This document shows positions 1 to 8,933 of a stretch of DNA of 21,250 bases, piece after piece. The position numbers and the translations under genes are program-made. The stretch covers positions 1 to 21,250 of the forward strand of contig VLTN01000133.1 of the NCBI GenBank assembly GCA_008330645.1. Reading direction: 5' to 3'. The notes under the pieces are model-generated. The model saw only the letters and a list, made by a program, of their open reading frames with translations, ran no database searches and was not told the DNA's origin. Origin of the DNA: Cafeteria roenbergensis (lineage: Eukaryota > Sar > Bigyra > Bicosoecida > Cafeteriaceae). The stretch's first letter is position 1. Each line of letters begins with the position of its first letter.

Positions 1-215
1 GCCGGCCTCGATGCGCGGACTAGCCAGCCCCCCGGGCGCTGGACACCATTGCCCACGAGCTTGGCGGGATGCCTGGGGCGCGGGCGGCGGAGGGCGTCCG
101 CCGCGGTGCCCGCACGGCGCCAAGCTGGGCTGCCGGCCACCTGCGCGCGCTTGTTTTGCGCCGCTCCTGGCGCGGATGGGGGCTGCTCTCCGGCCCGCTG
201 CAAGCGACTTCTCAC

Positions 216-401
216 TGATGGCGGGAAGCGGTCGTTCACGAGGCCCACGAAGGCGGGCACGAGCTCAGCCAGCAGCTGGCTGTACCCATTCGTGAACGCA
301 AGGTCGATGCGGTCTTGCACGTGCCCCAGCGCGTCCATTACCTCGGCCGGGGTTGTGCCGGAGTCCAAAAAGACCTTCTTCGACTCCTTGAGGGAGGCCA
401 T
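216..401 (-). CDS. First exon of an unidentified gene, possibly Tra1/TRRAP-like; continues off the left edge
   Basis: An ATG in good context (GCCATGG) at 401 opens a 62-codon exon that ends in phase 0 at a GTGAGA donor (215-210). The peptide is not Ala/Arg-rich shadow sequence. It reads like paired amphipathic helices (VMDALGHVQDRIDL, then YSQLLAELVPAFVGLV). By eye it resembles the extreme N-terminus of Tra1/TRRAP, the giant HEAT/FAT pseudokinase scaffold of SAGA and NuA4 that binds activators, where plant members read RDSLEIAHTAEY followed by a FRAF segment. The match is short and made from memory, so the family name is tentative. Bases 1-215 would be intron and possibly exon 2, but I could not choose an acceptor. 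The 284 bases between this start and the end of the neighbouring gene (402-685) would hold its promoter. An alternative is any helical-repeat protein. Confidence 0.4.
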
Positions 402-685
402 GGCGAGAGCAGGCCAGCCAACGGGCCCCTCAAGCCCCCTCTTCCGGGCGGGCGGCCGATTTTGTGCACCCCGAGGCCACGGCCCGGACGACTGGCAAGC
501 AGCCTGCCTCTGCCGCGGCCCGCCGCCTGCCGCGTCGCGCGTCCGGCCGCGTCGGCTGGCAGCTCGCGGCCCTCCCGGGTGCCACTTGTCCACGGCTGCG
601 GCCCGGGGCCTGCCGCAGACAGGGCCTCGGGGTTGGGCGGACGGGGAGGGGGCGCCGCCCGGGAAGAGAATTGGTGCCCGCGAAG

Positions 686-1244
686 TCACAACTCGCCGTT
701 CAACTCAGCCTTGAGTTGCACGGGTGGTTTGTTGCGGGTTTGAAATTTGCATTGGGGCAGTTGGGTTGGAGTGCGGGAACGTTTGCGCCGCGCGATTCGC
801 ACCCAGACTGGCGCACACCCATGCACTGCGCTCATCCTGCTCCATCTCTGGCTGCTGGCAAGCTCCGCTCGCACGGGCGGCCCGCCTTGGCTCCCCGAGC
901 GCGACCCCGCTACCCCAGATGAGGCTCCAGCCCCGACCACGAGCGACCTGCTGGCGTTGGCCTCATGAAAGAGCGCCGCGAAGCGGCGCGCAAGCGCTGC
1001 GTGGCAAACGTTGGCATGCCCCCGGACGGTAGGGTCGCTGCTGCTGTCGCTGGCCTCTCGCAACGTGCGCGCCACAAGAGCCATGCAGGGCCACGGCTTC
1101 CGAAACCGCCTGGGGCGCGCTGGACATGGCCACGTCACAGAGGACCAGCACCGCGGCACGGCGGACAGTGGCCGAGGCGCGGGCGATCACACGGCGCGCC
1201 GCCTCCTCCTCCTCTTCCTCCTCCTCCTCCTCCTCCCCCTCCCC

Positions 1245-1280
<36 letters not shown>

Positions 1281-1282
1281 AC

Positions 1283-1313
<31 letters not shown>

Positions 1314-4300
1314 AGCCACTGCCGCTGACTGCCCCGCATCAGTGACCCCCATGCCACCCTGCACGGAGGGCGACGGCGCCACGGCTGCATCGTCAGCTCC
1401 CGGCAAGGGCTTCTCCCTTTGGTCACCCGCGCCGGGCAGAGCTGCGCGGCCGCCGCCCTCGCTGCAGGGGGCTGCACTGCGCTGGGACGGAGAGCCGCCC
1501 CCGGCCCCGTCGGCCGCGCGAAGCCGCCCCCTGCCCCCTCTGGTTGGTCGGCGGGGCGGAGGCAGCGAGCGGGCGCGGCGCTCCTCCGCCTGCAGCACTG
1601 CCGCGCACGCGCCCACGACTGCCTCGCTGTGTTCCTCGGCCGCATCGCCCAACGTCGTCATGGTGGCGGCCACGCAAGCGAAGCAGGCCGCTCGGTACTC
1701 GGCGTCGTCGAGGGACAGCGCCAGCCTCGGCGCGCGACCAGCTTGCGGCGCCGCAGGGCTCGCGCCGGGGGCCAGGCCGCGCGTGGCGCCTCGCATGCTC
1801 GATGCGAGCACCGCCCCCGCCCACCGCGGCAGCGTTGCGCCACACTTGCGAACAGCCCGTGACACCGCCTCCGCGAGCAGCGTGCGCACGTACGGGGCGG
1901 CGGAGCTCGCGGCATGCACCCGCAACAGCGGCAGCATGAGCGTGTCTGCGCTCGCGTCCACCAGCGCCGCAGTGGCCTCCACCGCGGCCAGGTGAACGAA
2001 GCTGTCGGCGTCGGCCAGCGAGGCCAGACACACTTCGCAGAGGTCCCGCAGGCGGGTCTCGTCCGCCACGAGCGCCGCCCGCAGGTGACGGGCGCGGGCG
2101 GCGTCTCGCAGCTGCCGGAGCCCTGCGCCCCGCAGCGCCGGCTCGGCGTCCCGCGCCAGCGACAGCGCCTCGGCGATGCGGCCGCGGAGCTCCGCCGAGC
2201 TGGCGGCTGCGGCCGCAGCGGCAGGGTCAACCGGCCCCGCGGCCGCAACCGCAGCCAGCAGCGGCTCCGAGGCCATTGCTCCCGCGTCGGCGCCGGGCTC
2301 ACCGGGCACGCTCCACGCACAGAAGGACACAACGGACATGCGGAGGGCGAGGGCAGTGGAGCAGAGCGCTGGCGGAAAGAGCGGCGTGCCGTCTGCTGCC
2401 CCTCGGGGCAGCCAGCGACGGCCGCCAGGGCCGCCAGTACACGCCTTGAGAGACGCCGTCACACGGCTGCAGCAGCGGGGTCCGGTGAGGGGGGCGGGGC
2501 CGTCGACGGCTGCAGCGACCAGCGCCAGCGCGACTGGCACGGCGCCCACCGCCGCCGCCAGTGCCTCCGCGTGGTCGGTCGCGGGCACCGGCGCCGCCTG
2601 TTTGCCCGTGGCCGAGGCGCCCCGACCGCCCCCCATGTGGCGCCGGTGCGGCGTCGGCGGGAGCGAGCACAGCCTCCGCAGCCGCTAGAAGGGTCGCTGC
2701 GGCAGCAGCCGCGTGCCGCTGCGAGAGTGCCAGTACGTGTCCTGCCCGCTCGAGCGCCACTGAGCACGCCGCGGTGGCTGCGGCCGCGCGCCTGCGCAGC
2801 TCGAACACGCCTGCGCCACCTCCGCGCCGCTCGCTCAGCCCAGCCCCGCTCACGCCCTCCAGGCTCTCGCCGCGCGCGCGCAGCGCAGAGTCCAGCTCTG
2901 ACCGGCACTGCCTCTGGTGGTCGAGAAGCGCCAGCACCACGTCCGCGGCCGCCGTTGCGCTCAGCGTCCCCGCCGCGTCGCGCGGGGCGTCGTCGCTGGC
3001 CGCCGGGGGCGCTGACGCTGATCCGTCAGCGGCACTCGCGGCGGTCGGGCCTGCGGCATCAACGCTTGCCCCAAACGCGGTGCCGGCACCAGCATCCGCC
3101 CCAACTCCCGCTGTGCTGGCGAGGACGTCTGCCAGAGCCGTTGCGGCCAGGTCCTGACTCGACACCTGCTCAGCAACCCCCATTCCCGAGACCCCGGCGC
3201 TTACAAAGGCACCGGCACCGGCACCAGCATCCTCTTGCGGCACGTCTTTCCCCGCACCGCCAGCATCCTCGAACTCCGCACCCGTTGTCTCCGCACCCGT
3301 AGTCTCCGCACCGGCTGCATCGGCGTCGCTTGCGTCAGCAGCTCCGTTGGCGTGACCCGCGGCCCCGCTGTCTCGGCCCCACGCCGCTGCCGCGCCGCGC
3401 TGCAGGGAGACGCAGGCCAGCCCGCCGTCGGGCGACGGCCGGAGCACCGGTCCAGCCTCCGCGCTCCACGGCACCGCCACCGCCCGCACAGCCCACAGCC
3501 CGCGAGCCCTGCCAGCCGCCCCAAGCAGCCGAGCAACGGCCGCCCGCGCGTCCGACGCCAGCCGCGCCCTCCCCGTCGCCTCCGCCGACCCTGCGACTCT
3601 GCAGAGCCCGCGGCCGACCCAGCTCCCCAACAGCCGTGCCACTGCCGGCGAAACCGCCTCCGCCTGGCACAGCACCAGCAAGCTTTCGATCAGCGACTCT
3701 AACCGAGGCTGCGCGGCGGAGCCCGCGGCTGCCGCCTCAGCGCCCCCGGCGCCGGCAACCCAGCCCGCCGCAGCGGGGGCCACGAAGGCGACGTCGACTG
3801 CCAGGCCGGATAGGCGCGCGAGGGGGCGCAGCCAGTCGCCCAGCACCGCGGCGCGCACTGCCTCTGCCCAGCCGGCGGTCGCTGCCTGCTGCGAGCAGGT
3901 GGCGAGGGCGGCGGCCAGCGCCGCCGTGGCGGTGGCTGCGAGGGCGCGGCGCTGGTCGGGGGTTACGCGCGAAGCCGCGACGGCGGCTTTGCCGGCTGCG
4001 CCGTGTGTTGCGAGTGCAAGCGCGGCCACCTGGCGGACGCAGCTGCGTGCCACGAGAGCCCGGATGGCGGTGGCAGACGGCGCCATGGCCCGCCCGGCTG
4101 CCTTTGCGCCGCCCGCTGACTCGCTGTCAGCCAGCGCAAGCGCAGGCTTGCCCGCAGAACGCTCGGCGCTTTGCCCAGGCTCGGCGGCAGAGCTCGATGC
4201 CGCCGGCTCCCCGGGCAAGCCAGCCCACCGGGCGACGGCAGCGGCCGAGGCCTCGCGGCCACTGCACGGGTCTGCCACGAGCGCGTCGGCCAAGCGTCTG

Positions 4301-5304
4301 CTCGCCGCCACCACATGCGCGTCCGCCGTGTCGTCCAGCAGCGCCAGCGTGACGGCGGCAGCGCCGCCTGCCAGGGAGGCTTGCTGCCCATCGGCCGTCC
4401 ACCACTGCAGCGGGGCGCCGGTGACGGCGCGACTCGCGGGGCCGGCCGCATCGCCGGCCCGGCCGGCGCCAGCACGCCCAACGCGCCAAGTCGCCTCGGC
4501 GGCGGCAGAGGCGGCGGCACTGCTGCTGCCGCCCCTTCGCTGGCTGCCAAGCATGCAGCCGCACACCAGCCCGCGCACCGCCACGGCAAACCACGCGGGC
4601 GGCGCGCGGGCGGCCCCTGCCCCCGGCAGAGCCCTCATCACCGCGCGGGCCCTGTCCGTTGGGGGCAGCAAAAGCAGCAGGTCCCACACGAGGCCCATGG
4701 GCCCGGCCGCGGGCCCCGCTGGGCGGGACGCGCCAGGGTCCTCCGCCACCTGGATGCCAGCGCGCACGACGTCGGCAGCGAAGCGATCGACGAGCAGTGG
4801 GTGCGCCGCTGGCCGCAGAAGCGGCCCGACGAGCGCGGAGAGCGCGGCCGCCAGCACGGCCCCCCGGCAGTCGGCTGCCGAGAGGGCTCCCGGCGCGGTT
4901 GGCGACCGGGTCGGCGGCTCGGAGCGGATGGCACTGCGAGCAACTGCGAGCGCCTTGGGCGGCAGGCCCAGCGCGCGCAGGTCGGCCCGCTTGGCCGGGG
5001 GCGGGCAAACCCCGAGCTCAGACGGGGCGGCGACGCCAAAGGCCGCCACCAACTCAAGCGCCGCTGCCACCGCCGCAACAGCGCCCATGCTGACAGTCTG
5101 CTCCTCCGCGACTGCCGCCCTGGAGCTGCTTGCCGGCCGCCTCGCTGCATCGCTTGGAGCAGCCGTCGTGACCGACGCGTCCACCGCGGCAATGCACAAC
5201 ACCCTGAGGCGCGCCAACATCGCGAGCACATCGTCGCTTGTCGCGGGTGGCTTTGCCACATAGCCTCGCACGCCTGTGCGAAGCGCTTCGGTGGCCTCGG
5301 ACAT
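686..5304 (-). CDS. TANGO6/RTP1-like HEAT-repeat protein, reading frame broken at two places
   Basis: TANGO6 and yeast Rtp1 are cytoplasmic HEAT-repeat proteins; Rtp1 helps assemble and import RNA polymerase II. The best-supported part is at about 2192-1650: a helix ending LRGAGLRQLRDAAR, then LCEVCLASLADADSFVHLA and further helical pairs, as in the RTP1_C1 domain. A poly-Glu/Gln/Ala linker follows, then LREASDSSSDPTVRGHA near 1062-990, which fits RTP1_C2. The N-terminal 889 codons (start at 5304) are Ala-rich helices with little I recognise. The three parts lie in different frames. The first switch coincides with a run of six G (minus strand, about 2634-2639). The second lies near 1085-1120. 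Each is cured by skipping one base. The C-terminal frame stops at 686. An unseen intron around 2300-2640, or two separate genes, remain possible. The length, about 1535 codons, exceeds the roughly 1100 aa of animal TANGO6. Confidence 0.6.
1202..1313. repeat. Three abutting trinucleotide microsatellites
   Basis: A CCT/CTC tract (about 1202-1247), a CTG tract (1248-1279) and a CCG tract (about 1284-1313) follow one another. In the TANGO6-like frame on the minus strand they encode, in gene order, a poly-Ala, a poly-Gln and a Glu-rich run, which sit between the RTP1_C1- and RTP1_C2-like parts and so probably form a flexible linker. Confidence 0.9.
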
Positions 5305-5602
5305 GTTGAGCCTCCGTGCCGCAGGCCACTCAGCCAGCCAGCCAACTGCGGAGCCGCCCGGTCAGCCTCCCCGCCCCGTCCGGAACGCCCCCGATTGTGG
5401 CGCGTGGTGCGCCTCCAAGTGTGGCTGCGTGCCGGCAAGGCTGCGCAAAACACTCACGCCGCCGGCAGAGCCCAGGCGGGCGGTCTGCGGCCGGGACGCC
5501 CGCCACGTTCGACGCAGCCTCACTCCGGCGCGGTCCGAGAGGCACGCGGAGGCAAGCCGGCGAGCCGGAAGAGCCCCGCCCTGCGCAGCCCGCACAGCAG
5601 AC
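5305..5602. promoter_or_regulatory. Divergent intergenic promoter region
   Basis: These 298 bases separate the start of the TANGO6-like gene (minus) from the start of the E2 gene (plus), so both promoters should lie here. The sequence is GC-rich. I see no TATA box, CCAAT box or other recognisable element on either strand. Confidence 0.4.
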
Positions 5603-6320
5603 ATGTCCCTCAGGGGAGGCAGCTCCGCGCCCCTGAGCAAGGTCGCCATGCGCAGGCTTCTCACGGAACTCGAGTCCCTGGCCGCGACCCGCCGCCGCTC
5701 ATTTCAGCGTGCCCCGTCTCGGAGGAAAAGGTGGCACGAGTGGGACTGCGTCATTGTTGGGCCGGATGACACGCTCTACGCTGGCGGCGCGTTCCGCCGC
5801 CAAGCTGCTGTTCCCGTCGCAGTACCCCATGCAGCCGCCGAAAATGGTCTTCACCTCGGCCATGTGGCACCCCAACATCTACAAGGGAGGAGACGTGAGC
5901 GCTCGTCGCAAACTTGCCTTGCCGGAGTGCCGCCCCCGCGCTCGGGACCCCGGGCAGCCCCTGGCCGACCGCCAACTTGAGGCTGCGGCGCCAAATGCCA
6001 CGCGTCGGCCCTTGCCCCGCCACCTGCTGCCCTCCCGTTGTTTGCGTCGACCGAACCGTGCCTGATCGCAGCGAGATGGCGAGGTGTGCATCTCCGCGCT
6101 CCACCCGGCAACGGGCGACCCAATGACTGGCGAGACTGTCTCCGAGCAGTGGTCGCCGGCCCGCACGATTGAGAGCATCCTTCTCTCTGTGCAGTCCATC
6201 CTAGCCGAGCCCAACCTCAGCTCGCCAGCGAACGTGGATGCGGCGGCGCAGATGCGGCGCGAACCAGACGGCTTCCGCGCCAAGGTTCGCGAGACAGTTC
6301 GGCGGAGCCTGGCTGCGTGA
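5603..6320 (+). CDS. UBE2G/UBC7-type ubiquitin-conjugating enzyme E2, two exons, exon 1 frame-disrupted
   Basis: E2 enzymes accept ubiquitin from E1 on a cysteine and pass it on with E3 ligases; UBE2G2/UBC7 acts in ER-associated degradation. Exon 1 (5603-5894) gives the N-terminal helix [13 protein letters not shown], the [13 protein letters not shown] loop, [26 protein letters not shown] and the HPN triad WHPNIY (His codon 5868). The intron 5895-6083 is GTGAGC...GAG, phase 0. Exon 2 (6084-6320) has the catalytic Cys ([11 protein letters not shown] at 6087), the acidic insertion [13 protein letters not shown] typical of UBE2G/CDC34, [20 protein letters not shown] and a C-terminus RRSLAA close to UBE2G2. 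Expected product is about 175 aa, against 165 for human UBE2G2. Exon 1 is not one frame: one base is missing near 5684-5689 and single extra bases occur near 5730-5732 and 5795-5799. CDC34/UBE2R is the alternative family, but its long acidic tail is absent. Confidence 0.85.
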
Positions 6321-6918
6321 GAGGGTGCCCCTTTTGAACGGCCCACTCCATTGTCTTGCATCGATCACGTGCGTTGTATGCCTCTCTAGGCCTTGACAGG
6401 TTTGTGTGCATGTGAGTGCACACAGTCGGCGTTGGCTGGCGCCGCCGTGCCCACGCCGCGCCGCTCACGACGGCAATCCCGGCTCCCGCTGCTTGCCACC
6501 TGAACCAACCGCGAGCCGGCAAGCCCCGCGTCATCGTGGTGCGCTGCTGGCCCGTTCGGCAGAAGACTCTCAGCGTCGTGCTGCACGCACGCAGCTCCGC
6601 CCCGCTCCGCCCCTGTGGCGCACACGAGGGCCAGGCTGGCCGGCCAGCCACGGAGCGCGGCGAGCATTCGTGTGGCAGAGTCGAGTGCCTCTCCTCCGCT
6701 GCCACCCCTCAATTCATCACTTTGGTCCCGCCGCGCTGCAGCTGGGGCCGGAGCGAACGCGACGTGTGCAGACTGCGCCGACGCTCGGGCAAGGGAGGCC
6801 GGCAAGCCGCGCAAACCAGCGCCACGAAGGGTGCCTGCCGCGGAAGGCGCTCGATGGCCTCCTGCTTCGCCGTCAACAGTGCCTCGCACGCTGCAGCCGC
6901 CGGCTGGCGACTTGAGAG
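6321..6918. other. Intergenic stretch with no recognised gene
   Basis: The stretch is GC-rich. A 167-codon open frame on the minus strand (6386-6889) and several overlapping frames exist, but their composition is that of GC-driven shadow frames and none shows a domain I know. No polyadenylation signal is obvious right after the E2 stop. Confidence 0.4.
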
Positions 6919-6983
6919 TATTGTCGTCCAGATATAAAAGGCATAGACTAACAGTCTATGCCTTTTATATCTGGACGACAATA
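6919..6983. repeat. Perfect 31-bp-arm hairpin with a 3-base loop
   Basis: Arms 6919-6949 and 6953-6983 are exact reverse complements around the loop AAC. Each arm holds a TATAAAA string (6933-6939, and mirrored at 6963-6969). The stem continues imperfectly: ACTTG lies outside both arms, separated by AGAG on one side and CC on the other. It could be a foldback element, the terminal part of a MITE, a small-RNA precursor or a transcription terminator; the sequence alone does not decide. Confidence 0.95.
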
Positions 6984-7094
6984 GGCAAGTGTTTCACTTT
7001 TTTAATTTGTCCATATATTCACTTTTGTTTTTTTTATATTTAAATATTTTTTCTGAATATTTAAATATTTTATTTATGCTCATTTTTTGATATT
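6984..7094. other. AT-rich island
   Basis: About 110 bases made mostly of T and A in an otherwise GC-rich window, with two copies of ATATTTAAATATTTT-like sequence (near 7036-7050 and 7057-7072). It directly adjoins the B2 end of the retrotransposon. Read on the minus strand, AATAAA occurs just beyond B2, so it could supply a polyadenylation signal for the element, or be the AT-rich target it entered. Confidence 0.7.
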
Positions 7095-7240
7095 TGAACC
7101 CTGTGGTATCGGTGGTATTGAGGAGTGCCGGCCCGAAGTAGCTGTGTAGGTTGGCGCCGGCAGACGCGTGAGTGGCAGAAAGGACTCGATTGGAGGGAGA
7201 GTCCAACAGCACGGCGGGCAGAGCCAGAGCGGCTCTGCCC
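7095..7240 (-). repeat. Split direct repeat B2 (3' end of the retrotransposon)
   Basis: It matches B1 (7516-7661) at a constant offset of 421 bases without length change. Only scattered substitutions are seen, apart from the 5-base spacer of its terminal palindrome, which is inverted. The outer edge lies at TGAACCC (7095); partial similarity (ATAT) runs a few bases further out. Confidence 0.9.
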
Positions 7241-7241
7241 G
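7215..7241. repeat. Palindrome at the inner edge of B2, candidate recombinase site
   Basis: Eleven-base inverted arms (7215-7225, 7231-7241) flank the asymmetric 5-base spacer AGAGC. An arm-spacer-arm layout is the usual form of tyrosine recombinase sites, but no binding evidence exists. Compare 7631-7667, where the spacer is reversed. Confidence 0.7.
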
Positions 7242-7279
7242 AGGGCTGGGAGAGGTGGGAAACGAATTCACGCGCGCAC

Positions 7280-7503
7280 GCACAGACAGGAGGGCGACGA
7301 GGTCGCCTGTTGCGTTGGGTGGAGCGTGCGCACCCGTTGCTGGGAGCCGAGAAGGCAGCGAGCGAGTGCTCGGCGAGGGAGTCCTCAAGTGTGTCGGTTC
7401 AGGGCGCAGGCCATGAGGCCCTTTTCCCTGGGCAGAGTCATCGGGCGGCAGAGCCGCCCGAGCGGTACGCACCTACCCCGTAGGTTCAACCAAACGACCC
7501 TAC
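7280..7503 (-). repeat. Split direct repeat A2
   Basis: Matches A1 (11644-11878) from GCACAGACAGG to GACCCTAC, with an 11-base deletion relative to A1 after GCCGCCCGAG. It contains a 9-base inverted repeat, TCGGGCGGC/GCCGCCCGA around AGA, and ACCTAC-CCC-GTAGGT near its outer end. Bases 7241-7279, between B2 and A2, have no counterpart beside A1 or B1. Confidence 0.9.
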
Positions 7504-7515
7504 GGTCATAATATA

Positions 7516-7661
7516 TGAACCCTGTGGTATCGGTGGTATTGAGGAGTGCCGGCCCGAGGTAGCTGTGTAGGTTGGCGCCGGCAGACGCGTGAGTGGCAAG
7601 AAGGACTCGATTGGAGGGAGAGTCCAACAGCACGGAGGGCAGAGCCGCTCTGGCTCTGCCC
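7516..7661 (-). repeat. Split direct repeat B1
   Basis: Follows the recombinase ORF stop by about 66 bases in the direction of transcription and joins A2 through about 12 AT-rich bases (7504-7515). It is the copy matching B2 at 7095-7240. Confidence 0.9.
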
Positions 7662-7667
7662 TCCGTG
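7631..7667. repeat. Palindrome at the inner edge of B1, spacer inverted relative to B2
   Basis: Sixteen-base perfect arms (7631-7646, 7652-7667) flank the 5-base spacer GCTCT. The same position in B2 has AGAGC, the exact reverse complement, so the palindrome has been flipped in one copy. Confidence 0.85.
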
Positions 7668-7727
7668 CCGCCCATGGCCACTTACGGACGTAGTAGGAGG
7701 GCGCTGCAGAGCAGCCAACGGCTGGGC

Positions 7728-8933
7728 TCAGGACGCGCCCACTCCGATGGTGCGGACGTAGCGGCGACAGGCGTCGGCGCTGGACCAGCCGCCTAGGGTG
7801 GCGAGCTGGCCCAGGGTGAAGCCGCCCCGTGCCACCGCTTCGCTGGCGCTGGAGATCCTCGTCGTGTGGAGCGATACGGCGAGGTCCGTGTGCTTCCGAA
7901 GGAGGTCCAGCACGTCCTTGGCCGTGGCGCCTCGGCCGTCCGCGAGGCGCCACAACGGCTCCTCAGGCGACGCGCCGCGCTCTCGACGCCAGACGACCCA
8001 CGCGCGAATGTTCCTGGCCGCATTGAGGCCGCACGGATGGCACTCGGGCGAACCCGGGGAGCAGCTGGCCCGGATAGTGGTGACCCCGCCCTTCCGATCG
8101 CCCTTCACCGTGGTGCGTAGGTCCACCAAAGGGAAACCCTTGGGGCAAAGGCCGACGGTCACGTGGCCCAGGGGCATGGGGACAGGCTTGCAGCTGTCCG
8201 CACGGGACTCGGTCAGGTACTCCGAGGATCGACTCACCGTGTCAAAGCAAAAGGCCAGCGCCAGGCGGCATGCCAGAGGCGCGGACTTGTCGCTGCGTGC
8301 GTCGAGGAACGCGCGTCGAGGCACCGGGGGTCGCGTGTCAACGGTCTTCGGTAGCCACGCCGCGAGCCCGACCGCCACCAGCTTGTGGGCGCGCACGTCT
8401 GGCGTGTTGTGGACACCGATCGTGCGGCCGGCGAAACCGGTAATGGCGCCGATGTAGCTAGACACGGCCGCAGCGCTCAGGTACAAGCACTCGCGGGACG
8501 CGAGGAATGCGAACAAGGCCGCGGCGTCGTCGGCGATCAGCCGTAGCCGGGGAAAAGCGTGGCCGAGGAGGCGGCTGCGGCGAGCGTACCACCGGACGGC
8601 CGAAATGGACGTGATACGCTTGGACGTCTTGTCGCAGAGGGCGACCAGGGCGGCATCGCCTGGGCCATACAGACGGGGCAGGCTTGCGAACGGCTCGCAC
8701 TGTACGGTCCGTGCGCTGCCTCCGAGGTGGAACGCAGCCGCGTGGGCTACCGCCTCGCAGAATGTGAGGAGGCCATCCCACGATGGAACGGCCCCAGTCG
8801 CCGCCCACAGTGAGGGCGCGCGGGGATCCAGCGTCCAGGTTTCAGGCACGCGCCGAAAAGATAGCTGTGCCGCCGTCAGGACACGCGGTACCAGCTCGGA
8901 TCCGCTCGCACCGTGGGCGAAGGATAATGCCAT
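7728..8933 (-). CDS. Tyrosine recombinase of the retrotransposon
   Basis: A 401-aa protein that would integrate the circular cDNA through a covalent 3'-phosphotyrosine intermediate. The C-terminal catalytic domain shows the family residues in order: Arg235 (TVSRSSEYL), a Lys near 278 in the beta-hairpin region (TTVKGDRKG), His356 and Arg359 (SLHTTR, HxxR), Trp383 in the His/Trp position (GGWSS) and Tyr392 (RRYVR). Residues 105-170 (ISAVRWYARRSRLLGHAF to IGAITGFAGR) fit the N-terminal core-binding helices. A Cys/His cluster, C291, C298, H299 and C301, lies between the catalytic Arg and HxxR. The ORF overlaps the end of the RT-RNase H ORF by 92 bases in another frame, typical of these elements. 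The start at 8933 is the first Met; how the second ORF is translated is not visible. All catalytic positions are filled, so it may be functional. Confidence 0.9.
   Translation of the reverse strand: MALSFAHGASGSELVPRVLTAAQLSFRRVPETWTLDPRAPSLWAATGAVPSWDGLLTFCEAVAHAAAFHLGGSARTVQCEPFASLPRLYGPGDAALVALCDKTSKRITSISAVRWYARRSRLLGHAFPRLRLIADDAAALFAFLASRECLYLSAAAVSSYIGAITGFAGRTIGVHNTPDVRAHKLVAVGLAAWLPKTVDTRPPVPRRAFLDARSDKSAPLACRLALAFCFDTVSRSSEYLTESRADSCKPVPMPLGHVTVGLCPKGFPLVDLRTTVKGDRKGGVTTIRASCSPGSPECHPCGLNAARNIRAWVVWRRERGASPEEPLWRLADGRGATAKDVLDLLRKHTDLAVSLHTTRISSASEAVARGGFTLGQLATLGGWSSADACRRYVRTIGVGAS

Noticed and set aside
1126-1995. Long plus-strand open frames over the TANGO6-like gene (for example 1126-1995 and 1914-3302)
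   Set aside because: They are Ser/Ala/Arg/Pro-rich antisense shadows of GC-rich coding sequence and show no domain; the minus-strand frame carries the RTP1-type helices.
3899-5263. Plus-strand open frame of 454 codons
   Set aside because: It is the mirror of the Ala-rich N-terminal part of the TANGO6-like gene, with low-complexity composition and no recognised motif.
6386-6889. 167-codon minus-strand ORF between the E2 gene and the hairpin
   Set aside because: No similarity recognised, unremarkable context and several competing frames of equal quality; kept only as a note in the intergenic entry.
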